64,000 nucleotides of DNA from the NCBI GenBank assembly GCA_944384725.1, contig CALWUJ010000003.1, positions 1-64,000 on the forward strand, written 5' to 3'. The position numbers and the translations under genes were made by a program. The stretch comes from an uncultured Agathobaculum sp. Its GTDB lineage: Bacteria; Bacillota; Clostridia; Oscillospirales; Butyricicoccaceae. The notes under the pieces are model-generated. The model was given only the letters and a program-made list of their open reading frames with translations. It was not told the origin of the DNA and did not search any database. Below, in pieces: positions 1 through 7,432 of this stretch (position 1 is the stretch's first letter; every line of letters starts with the position of its first letter).

Positions 1-34
1 CCTATCGGCTACATACTCCTTTGGACGGCGCATA

Positions 35-75
35 AAAGGGCGCGCTGCAGATTTCATTTCTGCAACGCGCCCTTT
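35..75 (-). terminator. Intrinsic terminator after the MATE gene
   Basis: Two 16-base arms (35-50 and 60-75) are complementary except for one position and flank a 9-base loop. Read on the minus strand the hairpin ends in a T-rich run, 15 bases beyond the MATE stop codon. The T run on the plus strand means it could also stop transcription arriving from the left. Confidence 0.8.
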
Positions 76-90
76 CTTTTCAGACAGACA

Positions 91-1458
91 TCAGGCGCTT
101 TGTATCTCGCCTTTCGGGAACACACGCCGCCGAACCACAAAATAGCACACCAGATGCGCACAGATGGTAAGCGCCCACGAAATCGGGTAGGATACATACA
201 GGCTGAACAACGTGTGCTGCCACTGGAAAATGGTGAAAATCCAGATAATGCGGAACAAACAAGCGCCTGCCAATGACACCAACATCGGCAGGATGGAATA
301 TCCGAGGCCGCGCACGCTGCCCGCAACCACATCCATCATGCCGCACAGGAAATAGGTAACGCTTACCACACCCAAACGCATCATACCGTAGGAGATGACC
401 TCGGCATCGGTCGAATAAATGCCCAGCAGGCTTTGCCCCAGCAGATGTACGCCGTTTCCCATCACTACGCCGATCAGAATAACCATAATCAAACAACGCA
501 CCAGCACCTTGTCAATCCGGTGATACTGCTTTGCACCAAGATTCTGGCTGGTGAAGCTGAGTGACGTCTGATACAGCGCATTCATCGAGGTATAAACAAA
601 GCCCTCAATATTGCTGGCTGCGGTGTTGCCCGCCACCACGATCGCACCGAACGAGTTGATCGATGACTGGATCAGTACATTGGAGATGTTGAAAATCACG
701 CTTTGCAGCCCAGCAGGCAAACCGACCTGCATGATGCGCGCGAACTTGTCCCCGTGAAAGTGCATCCGCTTGAGATTGACGTTGCACATGCCGTCCACAC
801 GCATCAGGCAAAGCACGATCAGCGTCGCGGAGATCACCTGCGCAACGACGGTCGCCGTCGCAACACCTGCGACGCCCATGCCCAACACAATGACGAAAAA
901 CAGATTGCACACCACATTCACCACGCCGCTCAGCAGCAGAAAATACAGCGGCCGCCGGGTATCGCCCACCGCGCGCAGAATTGCCGCGCCGAAGTTATAT
1001 AGCATGGTCGCAGGCATGCCGATAAAGTAGATACGCATGTACAGTACCGCCTGATCGAGCACCTCGGGCGGCGTTGCCATCCATTCCAGCATGGGCCGCG
1101 CTAAGCAGACGCCCGCCACAACCAGTATCACGCCGCCTGCCACCGCGGTGATTAGCGCGGTTTGCACGGTTTCCTGCGCATCGTCAAAGTCGTTCGCGCC
1201 GCAAAAGCGTGCCACCAGCACATTGGCGCCGACCGAAATGCCGATGAAAAAATTAACCAACAAGCTAATCAGCGAGCTGGTAGCACCGACCGCAGCCATC
1301 GCGTGGCTGCCTGCAAACCGACCGACCACAACAATATCCGCCGCATTAAACAGCAGCTGCAGTATGCCCGAACAGATCAGCGGCAGCGCAAACAGCAGCA
1401 GCCGACTCAGCAGCGGCCCGCGCGTCATGTCAATTTCATACGATTTCCTCATTTCCAT
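91..1458 (-). CDS. MATE family multidrug/sodium antiporter
   Basis: A 455-residue, almost wholly hydrophobic protein with about twelve membrane segments, the usual size and topology for MATE exporters, which expel cationic drugs or metabolites using a Na+ or H+ gradient at the cytoplasmic membrane. The N-terminal half has the family pattern 'P..L..LALP' near residues 15-25 and 'FIGISVGANVLVARFCGA' near residues 71-88. The start at 1458 has AAAGGATG just upstream; an in-frame ATG two codons in (1452) is equally possible. It is a single gene ending at a terminator, divergent from the two-component system on its right. The substrate cannot be predicted. Confidence 0.9.
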   Translation of the reverse strand: MEMRKSYEIDMTRGPLLSRLLLFALPLICSGILQLLFNAADIVVVGRFAGSHAMAAVGATSSLISLLVNFFIGISVGANVLVARFCGANDFDDAQETVQTALITAVAGGVILVVAGVCLARPMLEWMATPPEVLDQAVLYMRIYFIGMPATMLYNFGAAILRAVGDTRRPLYFLLLSGVVNVVCNLFFVIVLGMGVAGVATATVVAQVISATLIVLCLMRVDGMCNVNLKRMHFHGDKFARIMQVGLPAGLQSVIFNISNVLIQSSINSFGAIVVAGNTAASNIEGFVYTSMNALYQTSLSFTSQNLGAKQYHRIDKVLVRCLIMVILIGVVMGNGVHLLGQSLLGIYSTDAEVISYGMMRLGVVSVTYFLCGMMDVVAGSVRGLGYSILPMLVSLAGACLFRIIWIFTIFQWQHTLFSLYVSYPISWALTICAHLVCYFVVRRRVFPKGEIQSA

Positions 1459-1479
1459 ACATCCTTTCTTCCATTTATA

Positions 1480-1509
1480 ATCTTAAGCCCTGCCAAAAGA
1501 CTCTGTCAA
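1480..1509 (-). promoter_or_regulatory. Sigma-A-like promoter for the MATE gene
   Basis: On the minus strand a -35 TTGACA (1504-1509) is followed after 18 bases by TAAGAT (1480-1485), about 20 bases before the MATE start. Sequence match only. Confidence 0.55.
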
Positions 1510-1523
1510 TCCTTTTCCCACGG

Positions 1524-1553
1524 TTGCTATTGCCATTGACCGCAGATTATAGT
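1524..1553 (+). promoter_or_regulatory. Candidate promoter for the two-component genes
   Basis: TTGCTA (1524-1529), 18-base spacer, TATAGT (1548-1553), leaving a leader of about 80 bases before the response regulator start. The -35 match is weak. Confidence 0.35.
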
Positions 1554-1640
1554 AGTATTAAAAAAAGTACATAGTTTGCCTGTCAATAAAAGGATTTTTC
1601 GACGGAATGATCCGTCGGGCGGCGAAACGGAGAGAGAATT

Positions 1641-2339
1641 TTGAAATATAACATTCTGATCGCAGAGGACGACCGCGATATCATCGAGCTGCTGACCCTG
1701 TATCTGGGCAGCGAATTTTCCGTGCAGTCCGTGACGGACGGCGCCGCAGCGCTCGAGCTGATTCGCGCGGGCGGAGTCTCGCTGGCGCTGGTGGACATCA
1801 TGATGCCCGGCCTCAACGGATATGAGCTGATCCAGCGCGTGCGCGAGTTCAGCAATCTACCCATTATCATTCTGTCCGCCAAAAGCATGGACACGGACAA
1901 GGTGCTCGGGTTGAACATCGGTGCAGATGCCTACATCACCAAGCCGTTCAATGCACTCGAGGTTGTGGCCTATGTCAAGTCGGCACTTCGCCGGTACTAT
2001 CAGCTGGGCGCAGACAGCGCGCCCGCTGCGGCACCACGCGTACTTTCCGTGGGCGAGCTGGAGCTGGACACGGATAAGTTCGTGCTGCGCAAAAACGGTC
2101 TGACCGTTCCGCTGACCTCCACCGAGCTGAAGATCATCGCGGAAATGATGCGCTGCCCCGGCCGGGTATTCACCCGTGCGCAGCTGTACGAATGCGTGGG
2201 CGGCACCTTTTACGAAAGCGATGACAGCACCATGATGGTACATATCTCCAATCTGCGCGCCAAAATCGAGCACGATCCGGCCAATCCGCGATATATCAAA
2301 ACAGTCAGGGGGTTGGGCTACAAAATTGAAGACCAATAA
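1641..2339 (+). CDS. OmpR-family response regulator
   Basis: A 232-residue DNA-binding response regulator. The receiver domain (about 1-120) has the acidic pocket ED-D at residues 9-11, phospho-acceptor Asp52 in VDIMMPG, and the conserved Lys101 in TKPF. The C-terminal winged-helix domain (about 134-230) ends in the typical 'VRGLGYK' motif. Translation appears to start at TTG 1641, preceded by GGAGAGAG. Its end overlaps the downstream sensor kinase by 14 bases, so the two are co-translated partners. The target genes are unknown; the envelope-modification operon starting at 4091 is the obvious neighbour but lies beyond a terminator. Confidence 0.93.
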   Translation: MKYNILIAEDDRDIIELLTLYLGSEFSVQSVTDGAAALELIRAGGVSLALVDIMMPGLNGYELIQRVREFSNLPIIILSAKSMDTDKVLGLNIGADAYITKPFNALEVVAYVKSALRRYYQLGADSAPAAAPRVLSVGELELDTDKFVLRKNGLTVPLTSTELKIIAEMMRCPGRVFTRAQLYECVGGTFYESDDSTMMVHISNLRAKIEHDPANPRYIKTVRGLGYKIEDQ

Positions 2340-3924
2340 ACTTCTGCTGGGCAAAAGCTTTTTGCGCACCTGCATCACCTATTTTATCCTCTGCTCGTTG
2401 CTCGTGTTTGTGGTCAACGCCGCGCTCAATGCATTGATCTCCAAGCGGCTGGACAATGCTTTTCCCTCCATCGCCAATATGCTGGAGTATGACGAGGCGC
2501 TGAAAGAGGATGATTTCGCTTCCATTCCCATGCGCCGCTTCCGCGGCTGCGCGTTTATGGTGTTTGACGCGGACAGCCGCATGCTTTACGCCTCGAACAA
2601 TACATTCAAAGAACATTTTCGCGCGAATGATCTTTGGATGATCAACGAATACGACTCTAACCTGTATTATACCGTGCAGGAAATGCCCAACATGCCGGGC
2701 GGAGAATATTATTATATCGCACTGCATCATTATAATTTCGATACCGGAGAGGCAGACTTTCTCAATTACTGCATTGTCGACGAAGATTACCGAATCGTCC
2801 AAGGTGATTTGTTCCCCTGGCTCGAGGAGCTGTCCGACCGGGAGTTTGAACTGCTGCAAGGCATCTATCAAGGCGAGCGGGAAATCACCAAAGCGGTTTA
2901 TGCCACCACCGCAGGCGAAGAGCGCACACTGATTTTTGTCAGCCCGCGTTTTACCGAAACCGCTTACCTGCGCACGTTGGAAAATGCCAACCGACTGGCG
3001 CTGCTTTCCCTGCCGATCATTCTGGTGTTGATTTTTCTGTTGGCTATCCTCTTCAGTCGCAAGATCAGACGCGCTATCCTGCCGCTGCATCAGGCGATCG
3101 TAGCTTACGGTGCAGGCCGCCGGCTGGAGGTCAACACCGACGCGCTTCCCATCGAGTTCCGGCAGGTGACCGACAGCTTCACCCATCTACTCGATCGTCT
3201 GGAACAGGTCAGCGCGGAAAAGCAGGCCGCCAACGAGGACAAGCAGCGCATGCTTGCCGACCTGTCCCACGATTTGAAAACACCGCTGACCGTCATTCAA
3301 GGCTATGCACAGGCATTGGTCGACGGCGTAGTGCCGCCCGACAAAGAGCGGCAGTATCTGGAAACCATCTGCCGCAAAGCTTCGGACAGCACCGTGCTGA
3401 TGAACTCCCTGTTTGATTACGTCCGTCTCGATCATCCGGATTATGTCTTGCAGGCCGAAACAGCCGACCTGTGCGAATTCTGCAAAAGCTATCTGGCGGA
3501 AAAGTATCCCGAAATCGAGTCCCACGGCTTTACCCTATCGCTCGATCTGCCGGATACCTCCGTCATGGCCTATTTTGACCCCCGCCTGCTTCGGCGGCTG
3601 CTCGAAAACCTGACCGGAAACGCCCTGCAATACAATCCCGCCGGCACAACGCTGTTTCTCGGTCTGACGGACACCCCCAACGCCATTTCGCTGACAGTGG
3701 CGGATACCGGCGTCGGGATTCCCCCCGAGCTGGCGGATACCATATTCGAGCCGTTTGTCACCAGCAACCGCGCGAGAACCTCGGGCAGCGGCACGGGACT
3801 CGGTATGGCGATCGTTAAAAAGGTGGCTGAGCTGCACGGCGGCTCCATCCGGCTGGTGCGTCCGCCGCACGACGGCTGGCACACCGAATTTGAACTGACG
3901 CTTCCCAAGCAACCGATACCATAA
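2326..3924 (+). CDS. Membrane sensor histidine kinase
   Basis: A 532-residue transmembrane histidine kinase. One membrane segment lies near residues 14-34, followed by a large extracytoplasmic sensor domain (about 40-222) and a second segment near 223-244. A HAMP-like linker leads to the dimerisation helix with phospho-acceptor His315 in DLSHDLKTP. The ATPase domain has the N box (Asn432 in NLTGNALQYNP) and G boxes DTGVGIP and GSGTGLG. The start is TTG 2326 inside the end of the response regulator gene, so translation is coupled. The sensor region matches nothing I recognise, so the signal is unknown; position suggests an envelope stress. Confidence 0.92.
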   Translation: MKTNKLLLGKSFLRTCITYFILCSLLVFVVNAALNALISKRLDNAFPSIANMLEYDEALKEDDFASIPMRRFRGCAFMVFDADSRMLYASNNTFKEHFRANDLWMINEYDSNLYYTVQEMPNMPGGEYYYIALHHYNFDTGEADFLNYCIVDEDYRIVQGDLFPWLEELSDREFELLQGIYQGEREITKAVYATTAGEERTLIFVSPRFTETAYLRTLENANRLALLSLPIILVLIFLLAILFSRKIRRAILPLHQAIVAYGAGRRLEVNTDALPIEFRQVTDSFTHLLDRLEQVSAEKQAANEDKQRMLADLSHDLKTPLTVIQGYAQALVDGVVPPDKERQYLETICRKASDSTVLMNSLFDYVRLDHPDYVLQAETADLCEFCKSYLAEKYPEIESHGFTLSLDLPDTSVMAYFDPRLLRRLLENLTGNALQYNPAGTTLFLGLTDTPNAISLTVADTGVGIPPELADTIFEPFVTSNRARTSGSGTGLGMAIVKKVAELHGGSIRLVRPPHDGWHTEFELTLPKQPIP

Positions 3925-3940
3925 AAGCAAATACCCTTTC

Positions 3941-3978
3941 ACAGGACAGACCTTTTCCGGGCCTGTCCTGTTTTTTTT
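3941..3978 (+). terminator. Terminator after the two-component genes
   Basis: Arms ACAGGACAG (3941-3949) and CTGTCCTGT (3963-3971) form a strong hairpin followed by an unbroken run of eight T. It separates the sensor kinase gene from the lipoprotein and envelope operon. Confidence 0.88.
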
Positions 3979-4090
3979 GCTTTCTTTAGATTTTTTTAGG
4001 TTTGCTGAAGAGTCTGTAAATACTGCCGTAGTATCTTAACAACATCAAGAGCAAACGCTCTTTACCAAACCCGCAAAGGAGATCTTACAA

Positions 4091-4453
4091 ATGAAGTCGA
4101 TGAATCATAAAACCGCCAAAGGCGTTGCCGCCATTTCTCTTGCCATGCTGATGGCGCTTCCCGCGCTGGCCGGCTGCTCTATGGACAAGCCCGATGCCGG
4201 TAATGCGCAGGAGGAGACCACCCAAACGCAGACCACCACCGACACTGCGCAGAGCAAGACTAACGCGGATGCCAAGAGCAAATCGAGCTCCTCCACCAAG
4301 AAGAAGGCAGCCGTCAAGCAGTCCGGTGGCACGGCAGCTTCCAAAAAGAAGAGCACAAAGCAGTCCTCCGTATCTCAGAAGTCTGCAAAGTCCTCTGGTC
4401 AGGCTGCTTCCTCCCAGAAGACGGCTTCCACTCCGGCCACCAGCAAAAAGTAA
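4091..4453 (+). CDS. Small lipoprotein with basic Lys/Ser/Ala-rich tail
   Basis: A 120-residue secreted lipoprotein of unknown function. The signal peptide (residues 1-28) ends in lipobox LAGC with Cys29 as the lipidation site. After it come a short acidic, Thr/Gln-rich linker (about 31-57) and a low-complexity tail made almost only of Lys, Ser, Ala, Thr and Gln, strongly positively charged. There is no recognisable fold, so it may be a disordered spacer or a polycation that binds anionic wall polymers. It has an AAGGAG site about 8 bases upstream. It lies 39 bases before the adenylation gene with no terminator between, so it is probably the first gene of the dlt-like operon. Confidence 0.75.
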   Translation: MKSMNHKTAKGVAAISLAMLMALPALAGCSMDKPDAGNAQEETTQTQTTTDTAQSKTNADAKSKSSSSTKKKAAVKQSGGTAASKKKSTKQSSVSQKSAKSSGQAASSQKTASTPATSKK

Positions 4454-4492
4454 GTATTTCGCCGAAAACCGGCACGAAGTAAAGATGAGGTA

Positions 4493-6013
4493 ATGATGAA
4501 CAACATCCTGGAACTTTTAGAGCACACCGCCGCTGCGCGGCCGAATAAAACCGCAGTCATTGATGAAAACGGCACAGACCGCTTCGACACGCTGCTTGAC
4601 CGCAGCCGCCGCTGCGGCACCGCGCTTGCCGCGTACCTCTCCCCCACCGCACCGGTTCCCGTGCTGCTGGACAAGAGCCGCGAAGCACTGTACGCCTTTT
4701 TCGGCGCGGCGTATGCGGGCTGCTTTTATGTTCCGCTCTCTCCCGCGCTGCCGCAGCCGCGGCTGGCGCAGATCCTGTCGGTCCTGCAAGCCCCCTGCAT
4801 CGTGACCGATCGGGAACACGCGGCGCTAGCCGCGCAGCTGCCCGGCGCGGGAACCATTCTTCTGGTCGAAGAGCTGCTGCAAACACAGCCTGATGACGCA
4901 CTGCTGGCGCGTATCCGCCGCAGCGCCATCGACTGCGACCCACTGTACTGCAACTTCACCTCCGGCTCGACCGGCACGCCCAAGGGCGTAGTCGTCAGCC
5001 ACCGCTCCGTGCTGGATTTTATCCCTCCCTTTACCGAACTGTTCCAGATCAGCCCGGACGATATCATCGGCAATCAGGCACCGCTGGATTTTGATGTTTC
5101 GGTCAAGGATATTTATTCCGCATTATACACCGGCGCAACGCTCGTCCTGCTGCCGCGACGGCTGTTTTCCCAGCCATCCGCACTGATGGACGCGCTCTGC
5201 ACGCACCGGGTTACCACGCTCATCTGGGCGGTTTCCGCACTGTGTCTGGTGTCCTCCTTCCATGGGTTGGACTACCGCACGCCGGAAACCGTAAACAAGG
5301 TGCTGTTCAGCGGCGAAGTGATGCCGCCCAAGCACCTGAAAAACTGGATGGAGCATTTGCCGCACGCGGATTTCGTCAACCTGTACGGCCCCACCGAGAT
5401 CACGTGCAACTGCACGTACCATAGGATAGAGAGTGGTCGAGATTATGCAGCGGGTATCCCGCTCGGGACGGCATTCCCGAACGAGCGGGTGTTCCTGCTG
5501 GACGAGGCGGGACAGGAAATAAACACGCCGGATCAGGCAGGCGAAATCTGTGTCAGCGGCGCGGCGCTCGCACTCGGGTACTACAACAATCCCGAGCAGA
5601 CCGCCCGCGTATTCACGCAACACCCCGGCCACAGCCGCTATTTGCAGCCGATCTACCGCACGGGCGACCTCGGGCGATGGAGCGCAGAAGGCGAGCTGTA
5701 CTTCCTCGGTCGGAAGGATTTTCAAATCAAACACATGGGGCACCGCATCGAACTGGAAGAAATCGAACGTGCGGTGCAAGAAATAGACGGCGTCAGCCGG
5801 TGCTGCTGCGTATATGATGCGCAGAAGGAACGGCTGCACGGCTTTTACATCGGCACGGCGGACAAGGCTGCGGTGCGCAGTACACTGGCACAAAAACTGC
5901 CCGTATTCATGCTGCCGCGCACGCTCGAGCCGCTGGACAGCCTGCCGCTGACCGAAAACGGCAAAACCGACCGCAAGCGACTGCTTGCCATGGCAAGAAA
6001 GGAGATCGTATGA
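4493..6013 (+). CDS. DltA-like amino acid adenylation (carrier-protein ligase) enzyme
   Basis: A 506-residue stand-alone adenylation enzyme of the DltA/NRPS A-domain family. It should activate an amino acid with ATP and load it onto the phosphopantetheine arm of a carrier protein, here very likely the product at 7199. The core motifs are intact: P-loop FTSGSTGTPKG (155-165), NLYGPTE (296-302), YRTGDL (388-393), GRKDFQIKHMGHRIELEE (406-423) and the catalytic Lys491 in ENGKTDRK. Asp201 in LDFDVSVKD matches the residue that binds the substrate amino group. Residue 273 (LFSGEVMP) is Ser where classical DltA enzymes have Cys, so the substrate may not be D-alanine. The stop overlaps the decarboxylase start by 4 bases. 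Confidence 0.88.
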   Translation: MMNNILELLEHTAAARPNKTAVIDENGTDRFDTLLDRSRRCGTALAAYLSPTAPVPVLLDKSREALYAFFGAAYAGCFYVPLSPALPQPRLAQILSVLQAPCIVTDREHAALAAQLPGAGTILLVEELLQTQPDDALLARIRRSAIDCDPLYCNFTSGSTGTPKGVVVSHRSVLDFIPPFTELFQISPDDIIGNQAPLDFDVSVKDIYSALYTGATLVLLPRRLFSQPSALMDALCTHRVTTLIWAVSALCLVSSFHGLDYRTPETVNKVLFSGEVMPPKHLKNWMEHLPHADFVNLYGPTEITCNCTYHRIESGRDYAAGIPLGTAFPNERVFLLDEAGQEINTPDQAGEICVSGAALALGYYNNPEQTARVFTQHPGHSRYLQPIYRTGDLGRWSAEGELYFLGRKDFQIKHMGHRIELEEIERAVQEIDGVSRCCCVYDAQKERLHGFYIGTADKAAVRSTLAQKLPVFMLPRTLEPLDSLPLTENGKTDRKRLLAMARKEIV

Positions 6014-7335
6014 CCGAACTGCAAATGGAAAACCTGACCGCACAATACGGCTCGCCGCTGTATGTGTTCGATGTGCATGCCCTGCGGCAGCGTGTCGCAT
6101 TTCTGCGTCGCAGCCTGCCGACCGGTGTCGGCCTGTGCTATGCGATCAAAGCCAACCCCTTTCTGCTGCGTGAGCTGTGCGGGATCGTGGAACGCTTCGA
6201 GGTCTGCTCTCCCGGCGAAGCCGCGATCTGCCGCCGTCTGCATATCCCTGCCGAAGAACAGGTGATCTCCGGCGTATACAAAACCCCGTCGGATATTGAA
6301 CGCATGATCGCGCAAAAAAACGGCCCGCGCCTGTTCACGGTCGAGTCGATCCGCCAGTTTGCGCTGCTCAGCCAACTGGCCGCACGCTACCGCGTCACCA
6401 TTCATGTGCTGCTGCGTCTGACCAGCGGCAGTCAGTTCGGGCTGGAAGAGGATGAGATCATCCAGATCATCCGCAGCCGCGCCGACCATCCCTTTGTCCT
6501 GATCCGCGGCTTGCAATACTTTTCCGGCACGCAGAAGGCTTCGCTCAAGCGCTTGCAGCGCGAGCTGGATGCACTGGACGACTTTGCCTGTCTGCTGGCG
6601 GAAAAGCTGGGCTTTATCGTGCACGAATTGGAATTCGGCCCCGGCTTCCCGGTGCAGTATTTCTCCCCCGAAAGCTTTGATGAAGCCGAATTTCTGGCCG
6701 GCTTCTCCGACATGCTCATGAATTTGCGCTGCAAAGCGCATGTCACGCTCGAACTTGGACGCAGCATTGCGGCCAGCTGCGGCACGTATCTGACCCGCGT
6801 GGTCGATGTCAAACACAACAAAGGCCAGAACTATGCCATCCTGGACGGCGGTATTCACCATCTGGTCTATTATGGACAGCGCATGGCTATGCGGTTGCCG
6901 CCCCACAAGCTGTATCCGCCGCGTCTGGGCGAGGCTCAGCCGTGGAACCTGTGCGGTTCGCTGTGCACGGTCAACGATATTCTGGTCAAGCAGCTGCCGG
7001 TGGCCGACCTCAAATGCGGCGATCTGTTCGCCTTTTTGAACACCGGTGCCTATTGCATGACCGAGGGCATTTCCCTTTTTCTCAGCCGCGCGCTGCCGCG
7101 CATCGTGCTGCTGATGCCGGACGGCCGTTCGCTTCTCGTGCGCGACGCGCTGCCCACCGACGAAATCAACTCACCTGCATACGAAAGGACGGAACATTAT
7201 GGAACAACTGCTTGCTATTCTGGAGGAACTTCAACCCGGCGTGGATTACGCCACCTGCCGGACGCTGATCGATTCGCACTGTCTGGATTCGCTGACCATT
7301 CTTGCGTTGGTCGCCGAGTTGGAAGAAGCGTTTGA
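6010..7335 (+). CDS. Type III PLP-dependent decarboxylase (LysA/BtrK-like) with overlapping 3' tail
   Basis: A 441-codon frame encoding an alanine-racemase-fold PLP decarboxylase. The PLP lysine is Lys47 in CYAIKANP. Other family signs are SPGEAA, LEFGPGFP, ELGRS, ILDGGIHH, the active-site Cys-Asp pair in GSLCTVND, and LNTGAY near the end. Motifs GTQ, GGIHH and the LC..D block recall BtrK of butirosin synthesis, which decarboxylates a glutamyl group held on a carrier protein, as much as free-diaminopimelate LysA; this comparison is from memory. The family normally ends near codon 400. Here the frame runs on 137 bases into the carrier protein gene in another frame, giving an unrelated tail of about 45 residues. 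Confidence 0.82.
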   Translation: MTELQMENLTAQYGSPLYVFDVHALRQRVAFLRRSLPTGVGLCYAIKANPFLLRELCGIVERFEVCSPGEAAICRRLHIPAEEQVISGVYKTPSDIERMIAQKNGPRLFTVESIRQFALLSQLAARYRVTIHVLLRLTSGSQFGLEEDEIIQIIRSRADHPFVLIRGLQYFSGTQKASLKRLQRELDALDDFACLLAEKLGFIVHELEFGPGFPVQYFSPESFDEAEFLAGFSDMLMNLRCKAHVTLELGRSIAASCGTYLTRVVDVKHNKGQNYAILDGGIHHLVYYGQRMAMRLPPHKLYPPRLGEAQPWNLCGSLCTVNDILVKQLPVADLKCGDLFAFLNTGAYCMTEGISLFLSRALPRIVLLMPDGRSLLVRDALPTDEINSPAYERTEHYGTTACYSGGTSTRRGLRHLPDADRFALSGFADHSCVGRRVGRSV

Positions 7336-7429
7336 CATCACCATCCCGACCGTTGAGATCATCCCCGCCAACTTCAACTCCGCTGAGGATATGTGGGCTA
7401 TGATCGTCCGTTTACAGGAGGAAGGCTAA
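7199..7429 (+). CDS. Acyl/peptidyl carrier protein (DltC-like)
   Basis: A 76-residue carrier protein. The DSL motif with Ser31 (CLDSLT, 28-33) is the attachment site for 4'-phosphopantetheine; the rest is the expected small acidic helical bundle. It should hold the aminoacyl thioester made by the adenylation enzyme and present it to the membrane acyltransferase. An AAAGGA site lies about 9 bases before its ATG, inside the end of the decarboxylase frame, which it overlaps by 137 bases. The MBOAT gene starts 4 bases after its stop. An ordinary fatty-acid carrier protein is unlikely given this setting. Confidence 0.88.
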   Translation: MEQLLAILEELQPGVDYATCRTLIDSHCLDSLTILALVAELEEAFDITIPTVEIIPANFNSAEDMWAMIVRLQEEG

Positions 7430-7432
7430 GCT

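Noticed and set aside
6010..7190. Naming the decarboxylase lysA
   Set aside because: Although the fold is the same, its motifs and position among carrier-protein genes do not support free diaminopimelate as substrate.
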